Part shown: in pieces, positions 1-5,004 of the stretch
How the letters are laid out: the number at the start of each line of letters is the position of its first letter
Position numbering within the stretch: position 1 is the stretch's first letter
Made by a program: the position numbers and the translations under genes
Origin: Cocleimonas sp.
Lineage (GTDB): Bacteria; Pseudomonadota; Gammaproteobacteria; Thiotrichales; Thiotrichaceae
NCBI GenBank assembly: GCA_023146675.1
Contig: JAGLBQ010000303.1
Span: 1 to 5,004, forward strand
Direction: 5' to 3'
DNA: 5,004 nucleotides
Notes under the pieces: generated by a model
What the model saw: only the letters and a program-made list of their open reading frames with translations
Told to the model about the DNA's origin: nothing
Database searches by the model: none

Positions 1-31
1 ACTCAAAAACTGGAGCATCGAGTGTTAGAAA

Positions 32-37
32 ATTATA
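32..37 (-). promoter_or_regulatory. Candidate -10 element for a gene beyond the left edge
   Basis: The minus strand carries a perfect TATAAT hexamer here, 35 bases downstream of the PBP stop codon, in a short AT-rich spacer. No good -35 hexamer lies 16-18 bases upstream, so this would be a weak or activator-dependent promoter, or a chance match in AT-rich DNA. An ATG at 16-18 on the minus strand opens a frame that runs off the window edge, but no Shine-Dalgarno sequence precedes it, so I do not call it a gene. Confidence 0.3.
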
Positions 38-72
38 CACTTTATGGGTGAAAATTATTTTACTACAAGAAA

Positions 73-2619
73 TCACTTAACCGTTTTCTTCTCCATATCC
101 CGTAGGATACGCGCAATAATAGGCGCGCAAACGGAGCCACCACTCCGTTTTCCTTTAGCATAAGCGCGCGTTACCATGCAAGCATAGCTAACATCGGGCT
201 TGCCTTTTTTATCTTCATGCCAGCCAACAAACCATGCTGTGTTATAAGTGGCCCGATTTCTTTTTCCTCTGCCACTCAGTTGTGCAGTGCCTGTTTTGCC
301 ATAGCTTCGACAACGCCCTTGTTTATAGTAAAGATTAAAAGCGTGTTTTGCTGTGCCTACTTCTGGCACCGCTTTCATCCCTTGGCGCAGGTAATTAATC
401 AGGCTTAATTTAAGGGGTCTTGGCTCAATCGGTTCTTGAGTTTTATTATCCCATTTGTCAATAAGGTAAGGTTGGGGGATTTTCCCTGTTGCAATACTGG
501 CAGCAACTAGTGCCATTTGCATCGGCGTTGTGGCAACGCCCTGACCAAAAGAATTTTGGGTAAGACGTTGTAATGCGGTGCTATGGCGTATTCTGTTTTC
601 TGCCAGATTTTTTAACTCTGTCTTTATCAATCTGCGATCATCCAGTGCGAGTGAACCCGCAAAACCATTCAACACATCACCACGCCCTAGCCCCCCTGCA
701 ATACGTTTGAGCGGTAACGTATCAGAAGCCAATGATACAATGCTGCCAAACCCCAGTAAGCGTGCCATTTTTGCCAGTGAAGTATCCTTGCCTCCTGTTT
801 CCAGATTGTCGCTATCCATCATCACGCCAAGTCGTGCAAACCAAACATTGAGTGATTTTTTAATGGCTTCTCTAACACCGAGATCTTTACTAGCAACCGC
901 ACGATTTGGACAATCACCCCCACCGCCAAGACGCAGTGCAGGATAAATCCAAACCATTTTACCTTGTTTATTTTTTACCTTATACGGTAAAGCGTGCGCT
1001 AATGTTTCTTTATAGGCATTGCTGACTAAACTGGTGGTAACAGGGTCAGGTTGATAGCTATAACTGGAAATATGTAGCCCTGTTAATTTTTGAAACTGTT
1101 TTGGTGATAAGCCTTTGATCATACTTTTTAGATCATCACGTCCTTCATCCGCCGCCTGCATTGCCGCCATTGCAGTAACCGTTTTAAAAGTTGAACCGGG
1201 TGCATTATTATTATCCAATCCTTGCCATGCATTGACACCAAACGGATCACGATTAGGATAAAGGCGACTATAAGAAATACGATCCCAATAATGAATCCCT
1301 TGAGGTGGATTGGGATAGTTAGCCGCTGCAAGAATTGCGCCTGTTTGAGGATTCATTAACACCACCGCTGCCCGACGCTGGCTTGCATGAGTTGGATCTT
1401 TTCCCATGCGAGGAATTTCTTCCTGTAAGTTTTTCTGTGCAATCTGTTGCAGACGACTATCGAGCGTTAAATGCACCTCGGTATTATCATGCGGTAAATT
1501 AGAACGGGATAATAAACCTGTTAACGCATAGCGATCCGATTTTTCATAGCCAACCAAAGGTACTAATCCATTATTACGGGTAAAATTATTCGGTGTGACA
1601 TCCAGCGTATTAATCAATGATTTACCATCTTTAGTCATAAGTTTAAAACGGTACTGTAAATCATCTGACACCACAGGATTACGATGATATTCGTGCACTG
1701 CTTCCCATGCATACTGCTGATTTTTATCAATATAAATAGGAATACCATCAATGCGTTTTTCCGTATTCACCGCAGGGGTCACGCTAAAGTTGAGTTTATG
1801 AGTACCAGGACCTAATCTAAGTACAATCACATAAGCAGACGCATCATTGCTTGCTCTTGATACCTTAAAACAACCCGTTTTAGGCTTTTTCCCCGTCTCC
1901 TTCTCAGAAGGCTGTTTATCTTTAGCGGGGTAGCAGGCATACAATGTTTTCTGCCCTTTTAATTGGCGCAAATCTGGCTGACCAATGACTTGTATGCGTA
2001 GGGTGCGCCGTCCTGTCACGGTTGCCTGATAATGCAAAGGCATCGCATCGGCAACACTGAGCCAATTATTAAACCCTGTACGCAAGCGCCCCCCATTAAC
2101 ATAGCCATAACTTAAGGGTACCCAATCACTTGAGGCAGGATTCTCATCCCATTGATTACGCACACGCCAACGAGATTCAGTCTTTTTATTACGTGTAGGA
2201 AGATTGTCCCTAACTGCTGCAAATAAACGGCTATGATTCCAAAACTTTACCTGATTCTGCACCGCCTTACCTGCAATTGAATAATAAAGCCGACCCAGTA
2301 GTGACTCCTCTTCATCACTAATCGCCTGACCAGACACTCTACGCGCCAAAATATAATCCTTAGCAGGCAATTTAATACGACCATCACGCTCAATTTTAAT
2401 GAGTTGCTTATTTTTCATTAATGCCTCAAACAGTATCTGCGTTTCTGTTTTCGGTCGAACTTTTTTGACTTGCTTTAACTCCTGTTGTTGCTTAGAAACA
2501 AAATCACCCTGCAAGTTATAGACGCGTAGGATAAAAATAATGACAAGACAAAGAGACAACAATAAGCCCATGCGCAATAGCTTTGGCAGGGCAGTGAAGA
2601 TTGAATTTAGGGGAGTCAT
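73..2619 (-). CDS. Class B penicillin-binding protein (peptidoglycan transpeptidase), atypical N-terminal region
   Basis: This is a membrane-anchored D,D-transpeptidase that should cross-link peptidoglycan in the periplasm. Numbered from the ATG at 2617-2619 it has 848 residues. A short N-terminal segment is followed by one membrane helix (about 19-34). Residues 37-379 form a long, partly beta-rich region that I do not recognise, without the RGxIxDRxG motif typical of class B PBP pedestal domains. The transpeptidase domain follows from about 384 (LTLDSRL), with catalytic S476-T-F-K479, S589-L-N591 and K775-T-G777, then AWFVGW at 795-800. No glycosyltransferase domain is visible. SxxK to SxN spans 113 residues, against about 52 in E. 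coli FtsI, so extra sequence lies between them. The frame is open to a TTG at 2650-2652 (859 aa), but that TTG has no Shine-Dalgarno sequence and lies in a hairpin stem. The ATG has AGGAA 11 bases upstream. It is the last gene of the probable operon, 96 bases after the TAXI gene. An FtsI/PbpA-like role is inferred; the subtype is unknown. Confidence 0.94.
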   Translation of the reverse strand: MTPLNSIFTALPKLLRMGLLLSLCLVIIFILRVYNLQGDFVSKQQQELKQVKKVRPKTETQILFEALMKNKQLIKIERDGRIKLPAKDYILARRVSGQAISDEEESLLGRLYYSIAGKAVQNQVKFWNHSRLFAAVRDNLPTRNKKTESRWRVRNQWDENPASSDWVPLSYGYVNGGRLRTGFNNWLSVADAMPLHYQATVTGRRTLRIQVIGQPDLRQLKGQKTLYACYPAKDKQPSEKETGKKPKTGCFKVSRASNDASAYVIVLRLGPGTHKLNFSVTPAVNTEKRIDGIPIYIDKNQQYAWEAVHEYHRNPVVSDDLQYRFKLMTKDGKSLINTLDVTPNNFTRNNGLVPLVGYEKSDRYALTGLLSRSNLPHDNTEVHLTLDSRLQQIAQKNLQEEIPRMGKDPTHASQRRAAVVLMNPQTGAILAAANYPNPPQGIHYWDRISYSRLYPNRDPFGVNAWQGLDNNNAPGSTFKTVTAMAAMQAADEGRDDLKSMIKGLSPKQFQKLTGLHISSYSYQPDPVTTSLVSNAYKETLAHALPYKVKNKQGKMVWIYPALRLGGGGDCPNRAVASKDLGVREAIKKSLNVWFARLGVMMDSDNLETGGKDTSLAKMARLLGFGSIVSLASDTLPLKRIAGGLGRGDVLNGFAGSLALDDRRLIKTELKNLAENRIRHSTALQRLTQNSFGQGVATTPMQMALVAASIATGKIPQPYLIDKWDNKTQEPIEPRPLKLSLINYLRQGMKAVPEVGTAKHAFNLYYKQGRCRSYGKTGTAQLSGRGKRNRATYNTAWFVGWHEDKKGKPDVSYACMVTRAYAKGKRSGGSVCAPIIARILRDMEKKTVK

Positions 2620-2630
2620 TGTTTTAATTA

Positions 2631-2635
2631 TTCCT
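2631..2635 (-). promoter_or_regulatory. Ribosome binding site for the PBP ATG start
   Basis: AGGAA on the minus strand lies 11 bases upstream of the ATG at 2617-2619. The spacing is slightly long but usable. It supports the ATG over the in-frame TTG 33 bases upstream, which is preceded by CTCCCGATGTC and has no purine-rich site. Confidence 0.5.
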
Positions 2636-2639
2636 ATGC

Positions 2640-2655
2640 GTCTTGCACTCAAGAC
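2640..2655 (-). promoter_or_regulatory. Perfect 6-bp inverted repeat in the PBP leader
   Basis: On the minus strand GTCTTG-AGTG-CAAGAC forms a perfect 6-bp stem with a 4-base loop. It ends 4 bases before the AGGAA ribosome binding site of the PBP. No T-run follows, so it is not an intrinsic terminator. It could be an mRNA hairpin affecting translation, a processing site, or a 16-bp dyad for a DNA-binding protein. A chance palindrome of this size is not excluded. Confidence 0.4.
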
Positions 2656-2715
2656 ATCGGGAGATATGAAAATATCAGGATTTCAATTTGAGATATAATG
2701 GATGTTTCTGAAAGA

Positions 2716-3813
2716 CTAATTACCCATTAAACATTCTGTTTTTTTAACAGGGTCAGATATTCTATTACAAGAACCTCCAGAAGAAGGAGCGCAATCTCCA
2801 TTCGCCTTACAGGGTAAAACATCATCGCGGATAGAACAACGATTACGTTCCCACATACCGATGTCTTGATTTAAATTAACATTTGCCCACTTTTCATGCC
2901 CATTTTTCTTTAAATAAGGCAAGTTTTCTTTAATTGCTTGAGATATTTTATAAATCTGACGACATCTTAATTTATAATAATCCTGTATTTTTTTACTAGA
3001 GCCTTTTTTAGGAGATGAAAAATCATAAGCGACTAGCATTGTTTTTACGGCAATGGTTGCTACTTTATTTCCCCTAGTAATAAAATCATATTTTTTACTA
3101 TCCAGTGAAGCAGGAACATAGGGAGAATCTTTTAGTAAAGGCTCTTCATAAATGGGTAGAAAATGAACTTTATCAGCCATACTGCCTTCTCCACTTTCTT
3201 CAAGCCGTCTTAGATTCTCTGAAAATAAAGCGGTTGGTTGTCCTGAAACAGAAAATATAGCATCAATTTTCCCATGAAGTAAAAGAGACAATGCACGAAT
3301 ATAAGTATCTTTTTCTTTAATTGCAGGATGCACCTTAGAGGTAGGGTTAATATTCAATAAACTAAAAATAGTCGTGGCAGTTATTGAGGTTCCGCTATTT
3401 TTAGGACCAAAATAAACAGTTTTTCCATTTAAATCACTGAGTGACTTTATTTTTTTAGAAGCAAGCACATGCACTTCTTCATTATAAAGCGGAAAAATCA
3501 TTTTTAATCGTTTAGCCGCGATTCTATTTTTTTGTTGTTTTGAGTTTCGCAATATATTCATAACATCGGATTGGACAATCGCTAGTGCTGCATTTTCATT
3601 GCTGATCATTCGTTTAATATTATCGATGGTACCCGTAGATCTTTTTACTATTATGTTGACACCTTTTTTCTTAGCAATCTTTGCAATCGTTTTACCAAAT
3701 TTTATATAAGTACCTGTTTTTGAACCTGTGACCATACCTATACCCTCTGCAAAGACGGTATTGCTAACGACAAATATTACGATTAAAAAGAATATTTTTC
3801 TTAGTATAGGCAT
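2716..3813 (-). CDS. TAXI-family TRAP transporter solute-binding protein with Cys-rich C-terminal tail
   Basis: This is a predicted periplasmic ligand-binding protein of 365 residues. A classical signal peptide (MPILRKIFFLIVIFVVSNTVFA) should be cleaved near residue 22. Family features follow in order: the TGSKTGTYIKFG loop (29-40), STGTIDNI (59-66), AIVQSD (78-83), EEVHVLASKKIKSLSDLNGKTV (112-133), the SGTS ligand-site segment (140-143) and GKIDAIFSVSGQP (181-193). Together these mark the TAXI group of TRAP solute receptors. The ligand cannot be read from the sequence. No TRAP permease gene is adjacent, so it may be a sensor component or use a distant permease. All six cysteines (284, 326, 335, 341, 349, 361) fall in the last 82 residues, and the last 40 or so residues look like an extension beyond the usual TAXI length. 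The tail ends with Cys-x11-TECLM, resembling the end of the neighbouring 258-aa protein. The start is supported by AAGGA 9 bases upstream. The gene is AT-rich compared with the PBP. Confidence 0.9.
   Translation of the reverse strand: MPILRKIFFLIVIFVVSNTVFAEGIGMVTGSKTGTYIKFGKTIAKIAKKKGVNIIVKRSTGTIDNIKRMISNENAALAIVQSDVMNILRNSKQQKNRIAAKRLKMIFPLYNEEVHVLASKKIKSLSDLNGKTVYFGPKNSGTSITATTIFSLLNINPTSKVHPAIKEKDTYIRALSLLLHGKIDAIFSVSGQPTALFSENLRRLEESGEGSMADKVHFLPIYEEPLLKDSPYVPASLDSKKYDFITRGNKVATIAVKTMLVAYDFSSPKKGSSKKIQDYYKLRCRQIYKISQAIKENLPYLKKNGHEKWANVNLNQDIGMWERNRCSIRDDVLPCKANGDCAPSSGGSCNRISDPVKKTECLMGN
2731..2838 (-). other. Cys-rich tail of the TAXI protein (residues 326-361)
   Basis: Five cysteines fall within 36 residues (326, 335, 341, 349, 361), with Gly/Ser/Pro-rich sequence between them (GDCAPSSGGSC). 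With Cys284 there are six, an even number suited to three disulfides in the oxidising periplasm. The rest of the mature protein has none. The last pair, 349 and 361, matches the Cys-x12-Cys pairs of the upstream gene's product. The disulfide arrangement is inferred. Confidence 0.6.
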
Positions 3814-3822
3814 AGCAATGTA

Positions 3823-3827
3823 TCCTT
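3823..3827 (-). promoter_or_regulatory. Ribosome binding site for the TAXI gene
   Basis: AAGGA on the minus strand lies 9 bases upstream of the ATG at 3811-3813, within the 28-base gap after the preceding gene. It is a clear Shine-Dalgarno site and the strongest in the window. The short gap leaves no room for a separate promoter, which supports cotranscription. Confidence 0.7.
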
Positions 3828-3841
3828 ATTAGCGAGGTTCC

Positions 3842-4618
3842 TTAGGGAAGAGTGAGCAGTAAGCATTCCGTATGTTTTTCTGTTCCATTTCTAAATTTTG
3901 AACATACTCTATCAATTTTATCTTGTTCCAAGACACACTCAGTATACTCTATGCTCATTTTTTGATATTTATCACAGGTGAAATTTGATTTTACTTTTTT
4001 CCAAACCTTATTTTTACAGTTAGTCCCGTAACATGAGCTAACTTTTTTATAAAGACTACCTGAAATATCATCTATTTCTTTTTCACCTGCATTACGCCCA
4101 TGTTGATGAATTTCCTTAAACATCGTTGAATAGTTTGCATTATTAATTTTATATTGCTTAAGGGTAAAATTAGCGCGCAGAAAAAACAGATGCTTTATCT
4201 TTTTTCTTGCTATTTCAACATCTCCTTGATCAATAGAAATAAAAGCAAGGTACATTTTACTTTTAAATAACAGCTCTCTATTTTCATTTTTTATCGCTTC
4301 TTTTCTTACTCGTATCAATATTGTTTTAGCTTGATCGTAATGCTTGTTTTTAAAGCATTTTATACCCTCTTTTAGAGCAGACGAGGTACTATTACAGCGT
4401 TTAGTCGCAACAAGAGGAAATGCGGGTGTAACAGGGATGAGAGGGGGATTTGTAAAATTACTGTAAATTGGGAGTTTAGCAGTTCTTGTATTCCATTGAG
4501 TATTATTTAATCTATCTGGAGACATCAATGACAGAAGCATTGCAATAAGGAGCACCGTTATGTGCTTATTTTTAAGCCGCTTATAAGAGACTCCCGTTGT
4601 ATAAGCATTCCATGTCAT
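3842..4618 (-). CDS. Unrecognised membrane-anchored, TPR-like, Cys-rich protein
   Basis: I do not recognise this 258-residue protein. A basic stretch (KRLKNKH, 13-19) precedes one hydrophobic segment (about 19-33) with no clear signal-peptidase or lipoprotein site, so it is probably a signal anchor with the rest in the periplasm. Residues 35-72 are Pro/Asn-rich and probably a linker. Residues 78-170 look like two degenerate TPR helix pairs: ALKEGIKCFKNKHYDQA, then LAFISIDQGDVEIARKKIK and a capping YSTMFKEIH. TPRs usually mediate protein-protein contact. The C-terminal third is Cys-rich (196, 201, 215, 228, 239, 252), with two tandem Cys-x12-Cys units ending TEC[VL]L. Cys75 and Cys88 have the same spacing. 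The gene lies 28 bases before the TAXI gene, whose tail carries a similar unit, so the two products probably work together. Only a weak GGA lies 8 bases before the ATG. Composition is strongly AT-rich. Confidence 0.78.
   Translation of the reverse strand: MTWNAYTTGVSYKRLKNKHITVLLIAMLLSLMSPDRLNNTQWNTRTAKLPIYSNFTNPPLIPVTPAFPLVATKRCNSTSSALKEGIKCFKNKHYDQAKTILIRVRKEAIKNENRELLFKSKMYLAFISIDQGDVEIARKKIKHLFFLRANFTLKQYKINNANYSTMFKEIHQHGRNAGEKEIDDISGSLYKKVSSCYGTNCKNKVWKKVKSNFTCDKYQKMSIEYTECVLEQDKIDRVCSKFRNGTEKHTECLLLTLP
3863..3976 (-). repeat. Tandem Cys-x12-Cys protein repeat (residues 215-252)
   Basis: Residues 215-228 (CDKYQKMSIEYTEC) and 239-252 (CSKFRNGTEKHTEC) align without gaps: Cys first, Lys third, an aromatic fourth, then Thr-Glu-Cys, followed by Val/Leu-Leu. 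A third copy with 11 rather than 12 intervening residues ends the adjacent TAXI protein (residues 349-361). Each unit could form a disulfide-linked helical hairpin; that structure is inferred. Confidence 0.55.
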
Positions 4619-4656
4619 TCATTTCATCCATCAATTGATTCTTTTGTCCATAATAT

Positions 4657-4686
4657 ATTCTAAATTTATAGGTGTATATACCTCAA
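4657..4686 (-). promoter_or_regulatory. Candidate sigma-70 promoter for the three-gene operon
   Basis: On the minus strand TTGAGG (4681-4686) and TAGAAT (4657-4662) are separated by 18 bases, with the -10 element about 40 bases before the ATG at 4616-4618. Each hexamer departs from consensus at two positions or fewer (TTGACA, TATAAT). The surrounding DNA is AT-rich, so chance matches are possible. It would drive the TPR-like, TAXI and PBP genes separately from the phosphatase. Confidence 0.35.
4670..4683. promoter_or_regulatory. Near-palindrome inside the candidate promoter
   Basis: AGGTGTATATACCT is a 14-bp dyad with one mismatched pair. It fills most of the spacer and touches the -35 element of the candidate promoter, which is where a repressor operator would sit. 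No second copy was seen in the window and no regulator gene is present, so its function is speculative. Confidence 0.25.
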
Positions 4687-4793
4687 ATAAGTCATAAGTG
4701 GCTTTTTTGCTACATGGTATGGACAAATGAGAGTCTGTAAATATCAGGTTTTTTATGCTTTTCACCTGCTAAAAATTGGACTTCAATGGGACT

Positions 4794-5004
4794 TTAGAGT
4801 TCAGGTTTCCTCATGCTATAAAGTACAAAGCTAACATTATCACGTGCTACTTCTAACGCATCCTTTCTTTGTTTTGCCGCGTAGTCAGCAAGGTCTGTGT
4901 CAATGATTGTGGGAGCTACATAGTGTTCTTTGCCTGACCAAACACCATCGGAGGCGAGCATTAAGACATCACCTGCTTTAATTTGTTGTGTAAAAACATC
5001 TTTC
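4794..5004 (-). CDS. PP2C-family Ser/Thr protein phosphatase, C-terminal fragment (5' end outside window)
   Basis: The last 69 codons of a gene enter from the right edge and end at a TAA (4794-4796). The fragment reads GDVLMLASDGVWSG, then ...ALEVARDNVSFVLYSM. The first is the PP2C motif LASDG[VL]W and the second the terminal [DN]N[IVS][ST] strand; the Asp of each is a metal-binding residue in PP2C enzymes. These cytoplasmic, Mn/Mg-dependent phosphatases usually reverse Hanks-type Ser/Thr kinases. The short spacing between the two motifs suits compact bacterial (Stp-like) members. The catalytic N-terminal part lies outside the window, so activity and exact subfamily cannot be judged. It is on the same strand as the downstream genes but separated by 175 bases. 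GC content is similar to the PBP gene and higher than the two genes between them. Confidence 0.85.
   Translation of the reverse strand, partial: KDVFTQQIKAGDVLMLASDGVWSGKEHYVAPTIIDTDLADYAAKQRKDALEVARDNVSFVLYSMRKPEL

Noticed and set aside
1..18. Possible start of the next minus-strand gene (ATG at 16-18)
   Set aside because: Only six codons are visible and no ribosome binding site precedes the ATG, so a coding call cannot be supported.
217..946. Plus-strand open frames within 217-408 and 578-946
   Set aside because: They lie antisense to the conserved transpeptidase domain of the PBP, give low-complexity Ser/Pro-rich products with no family resemblance, and have no convincing ribosome binding site.
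1128..1331. Minus-strand 67-codon open frame with a hydrophobic stretch
   Set aside because: It is another frame of the PBP gene across its SxxK region. The PBP frame carries the conserved motifs, and the hydrophobicity is a by-product of the overlapping codons.
2663..2676. Small palindrome GATAT-GAAA-ATATC between the TAXI and PBP genes
   Set aside because: It is an AT-only 5-bp stem apart from one G-C pair, has no T-run, and sits in AT-rich DNA where such palindromes are expected by chance. The nearby GAGATAT direct repeat is equally weak.
4581..4631. Sixteen-codon minus-strand frame overlapping the start of the TPR-like gene
   Set aside because: It starts at an ATG 13 bases before the gene and ends inside it in another frame. 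It could be a leader peptide, but it has no Shine-Dalgarno site or attenuator structure, and several ATGs cluster here by chance.
4745..4768. Inverted repeat CAGGT...ACCTG in the 175-base intergenic region
   Set aside because: The stem is only 5 bp with a 14-base loop, and there is no T-run on either strand after it, so neither a terminator nor a riboswitch is supported.
4771..4787. Possible terminator after the phosphatase gene
   Set aside because: On the minus strand ATTG-AAGTC-CAAT is followed by T's, but a 4-bp AT-rich stem is too weak to call an intrinsic terminator.

Overview
The window looks like part of a Gram-negative bacterial chromosome. The genes encode proteins with export or membrane-anchor segments, including a periplasmic solute-binding protein and a class B penicillin-binding protein (PBP). 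Base composition is moderately AT-rich. A gammaproteobacterium is my guess from the style of the proteins, but nothing here fixes the taxon.

All recognisable genes lie on the minus strand, so transcription runs from high to low coordinates. In that order they are: the C-terminal end of a PP2C-type Ser/Thr protein phosphatase (cut by the right edge, stop at 4794-4796); a 175-base intergenic region with a candidate promoter; a 258-aa membrane-anchored, TPR-like, cysteine-rich protein of unknown function (3842-4618); a 365-aa TAXI-family periplasmic solute-binding protein with a cysteine-rich tail (2716-3813); a large class B PBP transpeptidase with all three active-site motifs (73-2619); and a 72-base region at the left edge with a perfect TATAAT hexamer that may serve the next gene outside the window. 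There are no rRNA or tRNA genes, insertion sequences, CRISPR arrays or convincing intrinsic terminators. The gaps of 28 and 96 bases make an operon of the last three genes likely.

The gene mix is unusual. A PP2C phosphatase next to a PBP recalls kinase/phosphatase clusters that control cell-wall synthesis. Between them sit a periplasmic ligand-binding protein with no visible TRAP permease and a small anchored protein. The two middle genes are clearly more AT-rich than the flanking ones, and their products share a C-terminal motif, Cys-x(11-12)-Cys with 'TEC[LV]'. A reasonable but unproven model is an envelope module: the TAXI protein binds a ligand and, with its anchored Cys-rich neighbour, influences the PBP, while reversible phosphorylation acts on the cytoplasmic side. 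The PBP is itself atypical, with a long unrecognised N-terminal region and extra residues between its SxxK and SxN motifs.
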